Origin: Kingdonia uniflora
Lineage: Eukaryota; Streptophyta; Magnoliopsida; Ranunculales; Circaeasteraceae
NCBI GenBank assembly: GCA_014058105.1
Contig: JACGCM010000779.1
Coordinates: 3,100,001 to 3,164,000 of the forward strand
DNA: 64,000 bases
Reading direction: 5' to 3'
A program made the translations under genes and the position numbers. Positions 21,282 through 32,270 of this stretch are shown piece after piece. Each line of letters starts with the position of its first letter. Position 1 is the stretch's first letter. Below the pieces are notes generated by a model. It worked only from the letters and a program-made list of their open reading frames with translations. It was not told the DNA's origin and searched no databases.

Positions 21282-21618
21282 TGGGAGAAAACTTATAGAA
21301 GAATGACATATTAAAAGTTTGGGTTATTTGACTTCAGATAAGAATTATTATTACTGATTTGCCCCACATTTAAAACAGGCATGGCTCAAAATCTAAGATT
21401 TCCCAATGGCCGATCAGTACATATTTAATATTAAAACTTAAATAATCGTACTTAAATTACATACACATTACCAAATAAAAGCAACTGTAGTGTTTGAAAT
21501 TTTGAACTAAAATAGGTTATTTGAGAATCATGTGTAAACAATGTTTGTGTTCAAAACCGGTGTCAAATAATTGGTAACGATAAATTGAAGAATATGAAAG
21601 GAGACTACAAGTCGCCAT
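21282..21618. other. AT-rich spacer, nothing recognised
   Basis: No ORF or repeat of note between the hAT element and the change to less AT-rich sequence at about 21,619. Confidence 0.4.
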
Positions 21619-24440
21619 TGTGACGCCCTATCAAATGCCGGGCAAATCTACTCGGGCGTTTTAAATTCTGACCTTGGATATATGTTCTCTAGACCTTAAT
21701 ATTGCTGCAAACCAAGTTTTGTTAAAATCGGAATTGGTTAAGTGGGTGAGATGTGCCAGTACGCTTTGTCTCATGTTTTAATATTTCCTTTTGGAAACTA
21801 GCAATTTACTTAGTAGCTATATTAAGGAGGAACCTAAGTCCAAACCTCCCAATGACTAAATGAGCTTTATAGGTTGGTCATCTTGGACCCCGGCTCATGG
21901 GCTATCTATAAGGGATAGTCACGAGTTCTCCATGGCCTAGGGAAGGCCAGAAGACATTACCATGCAAAGCGGGCAGCTTTTACATATAGGGCTTGTATAA
22001 GGTGCCACTGTACCGCTACTATGCCCTGTGAGCTAACCGAGATGTACCACCCCTATAAATTGACTATGTAACCAGTCCTCGCTCGTCGCGCCCTCTGAAA
22101 TGCACTCTATCCTACTGCAAATCGCCTTCTTGCCTGACACATTTGGAATATCGCTCTACTTGATAAACCAGGCGTCTCCTCTAGATAGTCTGATGAGGAT
22201 AACTACAATCCAGTCCAAAAGATGCGCTCTCTTCCCAGTCACACCGGTGCGCTCTTTCTTTGAGTCGCACAATGCCTTTGTTGCTAAAAAAATCAATCTT
22301 CTGTGAATCTCGGCTTCAAACTTCACCCTTCTTCTACGAGTGGTAAGGAACAAGTCTGCTAAAACCCAGGGGTAAAATCTTCCCATTTTCTATGGAACAC
22401 CTGCCGGGCTCTGAAACTGTATGAGTGCTTTTTAAGCAAAATCTGTAAAGGCCTTCAAACCGTGTCCGCTCTTCTTACGAAACATCTGGGAGACAACATC
22501 ATGATGCGCCACTCAAGCCTTACCAGTATAAAACTGAACTGGTACTCATTGTTCACTTGGGCGAGGGAGGGTAGTATATTCTCAACAAGGCGCATACCAC
22601 TCTATCCTACCACCAACAAAACCATCGTGGTAGCCTACCAAGGTGTGGGAACTCTTAACCCTACCGCCAGCTAGCTATCAACGTTCGCCATAAAGGCGTC
22701 CTATGTAAACTTGGAAAACCCATGAGACATCTATCTGTGCAGCCACGTTCTGTTCTACCACTTCATAGTAGACCATCATCTAACCCATTACGCGATAGAA
22801 GGCATCTGCACCTAACTTGGATGCAGGAAGGGTGATCGCTACTCTGGCATCACCAAGATCTCTAAACTTCAGAGGACTCTAATGTGCCTTACTCTCCATG
22901 GTGGACTTAACACTAGCATCTGTACTTGCCAAACTTCGGTGGTAATGACCCATACTGGAACCTGGGTTCATTTGCGTCACAACTTACAGCTCTTCCCTTA
23001 CTCAATAAGCTTGACGTCCTCGTCGAGAACAAAGCTATGACATATAACTGATTGACTGCTGAAGCTTTTCTCCGTTTCTTCATCCCTACTAAAACCTGAG
23101 TAACTTGGGGAATTTGGGAACAAGATACTGTCACTGTACCTGTCGCCCTGAGTTAGTTGGTTTACCACTTCCAACTGCTACCAAACTCGCGGAGACAAAC
23201 CTTCATACGATCGTAATCATCTTTAAACTGAAGCGTAGCCATTCTCTGTCTCTTGAACTACCTTCTAAAATTGCAGCCTACTCTTACCGGTCATTCGGAT
23301 GTGGTCTTCTAAAGACACTCCATCAATACAAACATATAATGAGGCGCGGGAACTCTGATCCCTACCGTCAACCACCATGTGATAAGGAATTGGGAAAACC
23401 ATCCAATTCTGCTCAGGATCCTTTATCCTAGAGCATGCATTCATCTGAGATCATGTCTGGGGTAACTCGCACAACTGAACGTAGCTCAACTCTATTCTGC
23501 TGCCACCACGCAACTTACTGCTATTCAAAAACGTGAGTCTTCACCAATTTATGAGTTTAAAACGATCCCGAACCATCTTATGGAACAACATGGATAAACT
23601 CGGCTAGAGCACTCGCACGGTAACAAACCTGAAGCTCAACTACAGAGCCAAAGAATAAGCATCACTCGGCAACTTGCCTTCTTAGAGTAAGCAAAGCAGT
23701 GTCTTGTACAACTGCAGGACCAACTGCGGATAAGCGACAACCTAACATGGGGGTCGTAGTTCATGTCACGTAACTAAGAAAAATTCTGTCCTCAACGTCA
23801 AAAATGACGATATTACTATGTGCAAACTTGAGACCCAAACCATGTCTTTATCTCTACTTCATGCCACTTCCATTTTAGAATATGACGTTCGCTTCCAGAA
23901 CGTCACTGTATCAAACTCGGGACAATCGAAACGAATATCAACCAGGATTCTTCAATCTTCTGTAAACAGTAAGGAATTCCAACCAAACCAAGCCTCGTGC
24001 CTTCTACATGAAAGTACTCTGCATAAAATGCTGACCATATCGATCTCTGCTGAGAGGCATCATCCTTGATCACAACTGCTACTATGCTTCGCAATGCGTA
24101 TGCGGATCGAATACAAACATTGACCTGCTAGATCACCCTACTACTATACTTTATAGAGTATCTGCTATACTGAATAGCCTTCTAGAGACAACCAATGATA
24201 TAAATCATCACGTCCAACTCAAATATCAATCCTTCCTCTTAGCGTCATTGTCTAAAGCATACTTAACTTGAGCAATCTCGAGCTCATACATGGAGTCTTT
24301 CTCTCGCTTCCAATATTAACTGACACGTAGGCAACCCGCTTTACAAGCATTTACAACGTTGCTTAGATCATTTATAATGGGCATCTTTGGCTCTGAATAT
24401 AACAACTATCAAATAGGTATCCCGTATAACCAACTCGGGA
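21619..24440. mobile_element. Decayed LTR-retrotransposon-like sequence, family not assigned
   Basis: Begins TGTGACGCCC at 21,619, a common start of plant gypsy LTRs, and is visibly richer in G+C than its neighbours with many TG/CA pairs. I could not join the short ORFs on either strand into a recognisable gag or pol. It ends near the first gag codons of T+ at 24,470. It could be the LTR and leader of T+, but shows no resemblance to the T+ 3' LTR (35,358-36,071); a separate, methylation-decayed element is more likely. Confidence 0.35.
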
Positions 24441-24469
24441 ACCATCACTCTGATCTGCCCTAACAAGAT

Positions 24470-25720
24470 ATGATAAGCTGGGTCAACTCTGACCACCTCT
24501 TCTACACGCAGGCACAACCTATTTACCTTCTTCCCTCATTAGAATATCCCTATTCTCCAAACTACGAGAGCTACTACGATGAGTCATCTACCAGGGGTGA
24601 GGACATCCACAGACGGGTTACAGGAATCCTTGACCAACAACCATTAATAGTCGCATCCGTGGAGGCACTAATCCGAACCATGCAAGGCACTGATCCAACT
24701 AGGCAGTTAACCAAGGAGACGCTCAGCCGGATCCATAATACCCCTTTCACCACGGCCATACATAGCTACGTACTGGGCCAAAGCTACTCTCGACCAAAGA
24801 TCTTGGCCTTCACAGGTTTCCAGGATCCTGGCCAACACCTCTCCAAGTTTCAATACAGCATCGACCTACAACATCAAACGGATGAACACATGTGTCGTCT
24901 ATTTCACTCGACCATCTATTATGGGGCCCTCGCCTGGTTTCAGTGTCTCAAGCCCAATTCCATATCAACATTTGAACAACTCTCGTTGGCTTTTATCGAG
25001 AAGTACCTCCACAACTAGTAGTCAAAGAAATAGCAAGCAGAGTTGTTCTCACTGAAATAACAGTTTGGCAAAACTACTGACTCTTTCCTATCGAGGTTTA
25101 AAAGTGAGATCACCCTCATAGAACAAGTTGATGCCTTCATGGGGGCCTGCCTCGCCTTCATGGGTATTTGCCACCCCGGTTCTAAACTGTGTGAGGCCCT
25201 ACATATGAAGCGGCCCGAAACTCTTGTACACCTATATGAGAAGGTCCCTAAATATTAGAATATGGAAGCCGACATTCGCGCATCTACCTCACAAACCACC
25301 GCCCACCTGAGTACCACATCCGCCCCTTTGCTGGCAGTTCATTCTGAGGCAACTAAATACCCGCGGGACCGCCAAGGGGACCCCAACGATGGCAGGAACA
25401 AGAGATGTACAGATCGTGACCCGCGTGATAAAACATAACCTCCCAGGGATGGACCTCAAAGAGGCTCACGATGGGAATGATATCCCCCCAGCGACTTGGC
25501 CATCTCATGGGCAGACCTACTCCTCACGGTCAAGAATGACCCCGAGTACAGAAAACCACGTCCCATGCCCGACCGACCTTGCCGCCTATACTGCGTACAC
25601 TACAATATACATGACCACTTAACCAAGGATTGCTATGATCTCATCAATATGACTGAGACTTGGTTCCGCCTTGGCCCCTATACTCGTTACCTCAAAAGAC
25701 CCATCTCGCCGGCTGACTGA
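24470..25720 (+). pseudogene. Gag of T+
   Basis: First ORF 24,470-25,018 (182 residues): an N-terminal Tyr/Pro-rich region, then the retrotransposon-gag domain (YSRPKILAFTGFQDPGQHLS, HMCRLFHSTIYYGALAWFQC, STFEQLSLAFIEKYL). After a stop the reading continues (LSRFKSEITLIEQVDAFMGA, KRPETLVHLYEKVPKY) into a charged linker and a Cys-His segment near 25,570 (CRLYCVHYNIHDHLTKDC), equivalent to the C-terminal zinc-binding motif of Tat gags, ending near 25,720. Several stops make it non-functional as one protein. Confidence 0.8.
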
Positions 25721-26019
25721 TCGCCACGCAAACCCCTCGACCAACCCGGGACAAACGTACGGGCACCGGGAGATCTAGCAGTATATGAAAGGATCTCGGG
25801 GGACCTCAACAGAGCTCCGTCTCGGCATGCTATCTCCAATTCCATGAGGCAATATTTTTGCCTTACCGAGAATCAGCGAACGACTCACGGCATTGAAGCA
25901 GCCACTAGTACTCTGCCCGAACAGGCCATTTACTTTACTGACCACACCTTAGTACAGTCTCTCATCCGCACGACGATGCCTTGTCATTTAGATCGTAATT
26001 GGCGGCATCCTCGTTAAGT

Positions 26020-26400
26020 GAATGTTAGTCAATTTATGCAGTGGTGCTAATATCCTTTACTATAATGCCCTTCGCAACATAAACATGTAGGATTGCCTAG
26101 TACCCTCCAAAATAGAGATCTCCATGTTCAACGGTCCATCGAACGAGCTATGGCGGAGCTTGTCACTCAGATACAGGCCGGCATGGTCGTGGTACATATA
26201 ACATTCATCATCTTCAGCAGCCCCACAGTTCATTACAGCAGTATTCTAGGACGAGACTAGATTCATGCCATGAAGGTCGTCCCCTCTTCATGCCACCAGG
26301 AAATACACTTCCCAACAAAGTTTGGCCCTTACCAGATACGAGGCTGCCAGGTCGCAGCCCGCGTCTGTTATGCCAACTCACTACAAAACTTTATTAATTA
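26020..26400 (+). pseudogene. Retropepsin-like protease of T+
   Basis: Translations across frames give LYYNALRNINM, CLVPSKIEISMFNG, then SSILGRD, a stop, IHAMKVVPSSCHQEIHFPTK and YQIRGCQVAARVCYANSLQN. These match the second half of the Tat protease (ILGRDWIH...VPSSYHQ...FPT...I.GCQ.AARECY). The catalytic D-x-G region just before is degenerate. It sits between gag and RT as expected. Confidence 0.75.
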
Positions 26401-26467
26401 GGAGAACACCAAGAAAAAAGTGAAGCATGTTAGAATAGAGGAATAGCAACGAACAGGGAACGAGCCC

Positions 26468-27455
26468 ATGGCGGTGGACTCGTCTCCCGTTCCTCGCCAC
26501 CTAGACACGTTAATACTTCCAGACGCACCACATGGCCAGAACGATGCAGCTATAAACACGTTCAACAGAGAATGGACCCCGCCTCTCATGGATCTTGTCA
26601 TTTCAATTGATATTGATGACCCTACGAGAACAACATATATTGGTTCCATCTTGACAGATGATGAGCGAACAAACCTTATCACACTCTTCTGGTGGTACAA
26701 AGATATCTTCATCTGGTCCTTCTACGAAATGTTAGGTATAGACCCCGCGGTGGGCTGTTATCACTTACATGTTAGCGACAAAGCCAACCTCGTCAAGTAG
26801 AAATCACACCGAACAGCACCGCAGTTACGCGGGGCCATCAACGACGAGATCTAAAAGGTTCTGCACGCAGGCTTTATCGACCCGTTGGCTACCCACGCTG
26901 GGTAGCTAACTTGGTCGCCATCCCAAAGAAGAATGGGAAGACCCGAGTGTGTATTGATTTTACCGACCTTAACCGGCATTGCCCAAAGGATAGCTTCCAT
27001 ATGCCCCTCATCACCAGACTAGTCAACTCCACGGCCTGCCACGAGTGTTTGTCTTTCATGGGTGGTTACACCGGGTACAACCAAATACCAATTGCAGTCG
27101 AAGACCAAAGTGCACTTCCTTTACCACAGAACATAACCTATGCTGCAATACAGTTATGTCTTTCGGCCTGAAAAACGTGGGGCCTACTTACCAGCGCCTC
27201 GTCACCACAATGTTTGAAGAACTGTTGGGCAAAATAATTAAGGTCTATATCAATGACATGCTCGTCAAGAATCGACTGAGTGGCTACCATCTTACCGACC
27301 TCGAGACGGTCTTCACAAAGGTGAAGTCCTATAAGATGCGCCTTAGCGTGGAGAAGCGCAGTTTTGGAGTCTCCTTAGGGAAGTTCTTTGGACACCTCAT
27401 CACCCAACGTGGCATTGAGGCTGACCCTAATCAAATCCGTGCAAGCCCTCATTAG
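26468..27455 (+). pseudogene. Reverse transcriptase of T+
   Basis: 26,468-26,800 is the linker and RT N-terminus (DPTRTTYIGSILTDDERTNL, FIWSFYEMLGIDPAV). 26,911-27,171 carries AIPKKNGKTRVCIDFTDLNR and HCPKDSFHMPLITRLVNSTA. 27,045-27,455 carries the palm and thumb (SFGLKNVGPTYQRLVTTMFE, KVYINDMLVKN, GKFFGHLITQRGIEADPNQI). The catalytic YVDDM motif reads YINDM, so one of the paired Asp residues is Asn. At least two frameshifts and several stops. Confidence 0.85.
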
Positions 27456-27559
27456 AAAAATTACGACTTTCGGACGCTTTATTTACAAAGCTTCCTACAA
27501 ATGTCGTATATTATTTCAATGCATACGCGAGAATAAACAATGCCTGTAGAACGATGAGT

Positions 27560-27960
27560 GAAAGGCAGCCTTCCAGAACATGCTACACTACCTAGCTACC
27601 CCACCCATCCTCAGTGCCCCCAACGAATACGAGTTACTTGGTTTGTACCTCAAAAATACAAATGAATCCATTTGCGCGGTCTTCGTTTGTATGGAAAACT
27701 GAACCAAGAAACTAGTTTACATCGTCAGTAAAACCCTCTTGGGAGCAGAACTACGGTATTCAACTATGGAGAAACAGGCCCTCGCCCTAGTATATACCTC
27801 ACTGAAACTCCGACCATATTTCCAGACCCATATAATCAAGGTCATCACCACACAACTACTATGAAAGATTTTTGCCAAGAAAGATAAAATGTGCCGGATC
27901 GCCAAATGGGTGATTAATCTAGGAAAGTTTTACATCCGTTACGAGCCATGGATCACAATT
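27560..27960 (+). pseudogene. First RNase H domain of T+
   Basis: Reads APPILSAPNEYELLGLYL, SICAVFVCMEN, a stop, KKLVYIVSKTLLGAELRYST and MEKQALALVYTSLKLRPYF, the pattern of the RNase H-like domain directly after gypsy RT. Confidence 0.8.
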
Positions 27961-28450
27961 AAAGGCCAAGCGGTCGCCGACCTCCTCGCGGACCTTTCCA
28001 TTGCCGATCACCACTGGCATAACGAAGAGAATGTCGACCATGACACCCACACCGATATCGACAGACCGGCATGCACTAAAGGATGGCGGCTGTATACTGA
28101 TGGGTCCGTCAACGTAGGCAGCTCAGGTCTGGGGATAGTGCGGGTTACTCCTACTAGTGAGAATATCGAGAAAGCCATACGGGTCAACTTCCCTCTCAGT
28201 TACAACGAAGCTGAATACAAGGCATTGTTAAGTGGAGTAGATTCAGTGTTTGCTCAGAGAGTGGAAGAAATTTCCATCTTTACTGACTCGCAACTCGTTG
28301 TTAACCAGCGTAGCGGGATGTTTAGGCTAACGGTAGAATGTCCGGCTACATGGAAACCCTGAAATAACGACTGAGTAAGTTCTGAAAGGTCAACCTCGAG
28401 CATATTCACCGCGGCGAGAATAGACACTCGGACACCCTTGCGTATTTAGC
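27961..28450 (+). pseudogene. Second (Tat-type) RNase H domain of T+
   Basis: Within the ORF at 27,889-28,362: QAVADLLADL, then WRLYTDGSVNVGSSGLGIV, YNEAEYKALLSGVDSV, and ISIFTDSQLVVNQRSG. The three acidic residues of an RNase H active site (D of TDGS, E of NEAEY, D of TDSQ) are all present, so this is one of the best preserved domains of T+. A stop after 28,362 ends the frame before the last helix. Confidence 0.85.
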
Positions 28451-28679
28451 AGGAATCATTGGTAATAAACTCCGTGTAATTCAGGTCAAAATCCATTATA
28501 AACTAAGCATCTCCCTGACCCCAATACCAGCCATGAAAATTGGTCGACTAGTAATCCCCGACTGGCGCCAACCTCTCCTTGACTTCCTCGGGGAACAACA
28601 CATTCTTCCTGATGACCGGTCGACAGTCGAGAACATCTGTAACAGTGCTTGCCAATACATGATTAGTAATGGCGAACTC

Positions 28680-29800
28680 TTATGAACAAGCCTGTATGCT
28701 TCACACCTTACGTGCATCGTTGGGGAAAGAATCGACACAGTCATCGCAAAAATCCACGATGGTGTCTGTGGCACCCACACAACGGGTCGCTCCATGACTG
28801 ATCGTGCTCGTACCCATGGATTGTACTGGCCAACGATGCGACAAGATTTTATAGTATATGCCCAAAAATGCAAAAATTTTCAATTCCACGGGCACTTAAT
28901 TTATGCACCTGCTATTGACCTCCACACAGTCTTCATCCCCTGGCCATTTACAAAATGGGGATTGGATATTGTCAGGGCTCTCCCTATGGCGAGCTAGAGA
29001 CACCGATGGTTACTGGCCGCGACGGACTAATTTACCAAATGGGTAGAGGCGATACCCCTCGCCCATATCAGGGAGGAAGAGGTTATCACGTTCCTATGGA
29101 AACACATCATCATACGGTTAGGCATTCCCGCAGTCCTGATGGACGACAATGGGATACAATTCGTAGGGAGTAAAGTTGCAAATTTTATTCGACCTTACAA
29201 CATCAAAATCCTTCCCTCCAGCCCCAGATACCCCCAAGGAAATGGGCAGGCCGAGGCCTCTAACAAAATAATAATCGATGGTATCAGTAAACGATTGGAC
29301 ACGGCCAAAGGTCACTGGGTATATGAGCTACCCCACATTCTGCGGTCTTACTGAACAACACCGCAAAAAAGTATGGGCTTCACCCCGTTTATGCTTACTT
29401 ATGGCTCCGAAGTAGTACTACCTACCGAGGTCATCGCCAATACAATGAGATCCCTATTTGTGGGTAGTGCAATCAATGACCGACTCCTCGTTAAGAATCT
29501 TGACTTAGTTAATGAAACTAGAGAGGAAGGGTCTTCCCGAATACTCTGGTAATAGGAGACACTGAGTAGAAACTATCAAAAATGGGGAATCCCACGGCAG
29601 TTCTACGAAGGTGACTACGTCATGAATAAAGTCTTTCCTATAGGTCACAATCACAACAAGGGTAAATTCCAACCTAACTGGGAGGGCCCATACCTCATAT
29701 CCCGCGTTGTCAATGGCAGCGCATACCACCTACTTAATCGCGATGAAGAGGAGCTCAAATCCCCCTGGAACGCGATGAACCTCCGCAAGTGGATTCAGTA
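28680..29800 (+). pseudogene. Integrase of T+
   Basis: Zinc-binding end: GLYWPTMRQDFIVYAQKCKN with PWPFTKWGLDIVRALPM (28,794-28,997). Core: MDDNGIQFVGS and SSPRYPQGNGQAEASNKIII (29,139-29,354). Post-core: GFTPFMLTYGSEVVLPTEVI near 29,380. C-terminal part: GKFQPNWEGPYLISRVVNGS and PWNAMNLRKW, ending in a stop near 29,800. Two frameshifts and several stops. The D in DNG and the E in GQAEA of the DDE triad are visible. Confidence 0.85.
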
Positions 29801-29861
29801 GACATACCTTACATGTATATGGTCACCCATCTTTAATATATATTAGTATCAGCTTTATAAT

Positions 29862-30600
29862 CTTCAACGTCCTTGAAAAAAATGAGAGTTATTTTTTGAT
29901 GTAAAAATGCAGTCACCTAACTGGGGCGTCTTTGAAGTAGTAGGTCCTCACAAAGAACGAGAGTCATTTTTTTGAAATAAAAACGCACTCACCTAGCTGG
30001 GGACGCCCTTGAAGTAGGACGTCCTCGCAAAGAACGATAGTCATTTTTTGAAGTAAAAATGCACTCAACTAACTGGGGGCCTCCGAGAAGTAGGATGTCC
30101 ACGCAAAGAATGAGAGTCATTTTTTGAAGTAAAAATGCACTCACCTAACTGGGGGAGTCATTGAAGTAGGACATCCCCCCAAAGAATGAGAAACATTTTT
30201 TTAAAGTAAAAATGCACTCACCTAACTGGGAACGTCCTTCAAGTAGGACGTACTCGTAAAGATCGAGAGTCATTTTTTAAAATAAAAATGCACTCACCTA
30301 ACTGTGGGCGTCCTTGAAGTAGGATATCCTCGCAAAAGAATGAGGGTCATTTTTAGAAATAAAAATGCACTTACCTAGCTGGGGGTGTCCGTGAAGTAGG
30401 ACATCCTCGCAAAGAATGAGATTCGCTTTTTGAAGTAAAAGCGTACTCACCTAACTGGGGGTGTCCTTAAAGTAGGACGTCATCACAAAGAACGAGAGTC
30501 ATTTTTTAAAGTAAAAATGCTCTCACATAACTGGGAGCGTCCTGGACGCAGGACGTCCTCGCAATGAACGAGGGCAATATTTTAGGAAAAAACGTACTCA
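29862..30600 (+). repeat. Tandem repeat, about 76-bp unit, about 10 copies
   Basis: The anchor AAAATGCACTCACCTAACTG recurs near 29,903, 29,980, 30,056, 30,132, 30,207, 30,285, 30,361, 30,436, 30,512 and 30,588, a period of 75-78. Many units contain the perfect 10-bp palindrome AGGACGTCCT or a near version. It begins about 60 bases after the integrase stop. Tat elements are known to carry variable tandem repeats between pol and the 3' LTR. Confidence 0.92.
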
Positions 30601-31236
30601 CTTGACTAAAAAACAACCAACGCCATCTAGTCCAAAGAGGACTACTTAAAAAATTTGCTGGGCACTTTGCACCTAACAACATTAGGACGGTCGCCAGGAT
30701 AACCAACATCATCTAGTCCAATTAGGACTGCATAATTAATTTGTTGGGTACTTCACACTTAACTACATTAGTACGGTCGCGAGGATGATCAATGCCATCT
30801 AGTCCAAATAGGACTACTTAAAAAATTTGTTGGGCACTTCGCGCCTAACTACATTAGTATGGTCGCTAGGACGACCAATATCATCTAGTCCAACGAGGAC
30901 TACTTAAAAAAATTTTGGGCACTTCGTGCCTAACTACATTGGTACGGTCGCCAGGATGACCAACGTCATCTAGTCCAACGAGGACTACTTAAATTATTTT
31001 TTTGGCACTTCGAGCCTAACTACATTAGTATGGTCACTAGGACGACCAAAGTCATCTAGTCCAAAGTGGATTACTTAAAAAAATTGTTGGGTACTTTGCG
31101 CCTAACTACATTAATACGGTCGCCAAAACGACCACCGTTACCTACTCCAACGGGACTACTTAAAATTTTTTTTTACCTTTCCCGCCTAAGTTCATTACCA
31201 CAGTCGCTAGAATGATTAAAACTAACTAGTTCAGCG
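30601..31236 (+). repeat. Tandem repeat, about 85-bp unit, about 8 copies
   Basis: The anchor CATCTAGTCC recurs near 30,624, 30,710, 30,795, 30,881, 30,966, 31,052, and in decayed form near 31,137 and 31,221. Each unit holds two small inverted repeats: TAGTCC-N5-GGACTA and GGTCG-N6-CGACC, so it could fold into two hairpins. The unit is unrelated to the 76-bp repeat next to it. Confidence 0.92.
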
Positions 31237-32270
31237 AGGATGGCATAAATTATTGTCCGCCACCCCTCTCCTAGTTTACTCTTAAGGCCGTTGCAAAAGA
31301 ACAATGCAGAATTCGATTCAATTCCAATCAAGTTTATAGTAAGAGCTCTACAGGGAATCGTAACACACTTACATTTTACTACTAAACAATTTACATAACC
31401 AAATAGACAAATAGACAAAATGTGACTCTATGGCAGCAATATAGAGTATAGGAGGGGTACGGCCTCTCCCAAACTCCATTGCCCAGTCCCTCGCAGCTAG
31501 TTGCCTTTACATCTTCTATGGCCACCGCCCGTAGCAAGACTTCATGACCTACGCAGTTCTAAACTTGGTCACGTAAGATGAGGTACCAAAACCACCACTT
31601 TTCTTGCATTTTCCATTCAGGAGGGGGTAGGGTGGATGACTCGATATAAGAACGCACTAGTGGCTTCCCTGCAAGCCCACATTTGCCAAAATAGAACTTA
31701 CTGTAAAATAGCATCTATGCCGTTACCCGTGCCTTGAACCTCGCCATCGATCGGGTCTACATCCTTCTCCCTTGGAAGTCCAATCCTTCGGTGTCTAGCT
31801 CAAAGTTCTGCCTAGAGTAGGCTCCTTCCACAGGTCTGGTTTATGTGTAAGTCCCTCCCACAGGCTTGGTTTATTTATAAGGTGTATCCCCAGATGGTCC
31901 CACTTACTGCCCTATCCTTGGAACTCCCATTTCGCATTCATGACTGACATGACGCTTCGATTCCCCTTATCTGCCATTTCATAGCTCTACCGGGGGCCTA
32001 CCAACGAGGCCGACCAATGAGGCCAACAAACCAATGAAGCCAATTAACGAGGTTGACTAACAAGAGACAACCAACGTGATGCATACATAGAATACTTAAG
32101 GACAACGTGACGCATACAAAGAATTAATAAGCATGAACAGTTTGACAACACAAGCATAAATTGCTTAACGGTACAATATGGTTGTCCTCCATAGTAATCC
32201 TTCAATTTCCTTAAGCCATTACACGTAATTACAACACACTCGCCACTACGGGCCATACACCGTATTACAA
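31237..32270. other. Noncoding spacer between tandem repeats and antisense gene
   Basis: No gene. Contains short local duplications, for example two CCCTCCCACAGG(T/C) units near 31,822-31,866 and repeated GAGGCCGACCAA / GAGGCCAAC strings near 32,005-32,060. Probably the 3' untranslated end of the antisense gene. Confidence 0.4.

Noticed and set aside
22100..24094. Several 60-110-codon ORFs on both strands as genes
   Set aside because: No start context, no shared frame and no domain; expected by chance in less AT-rich sequence.
29862..31236. CRISPR-like array
   Set aside because: Units are contiguous tandem copies without unique spacers, in a plant retrotransposon.
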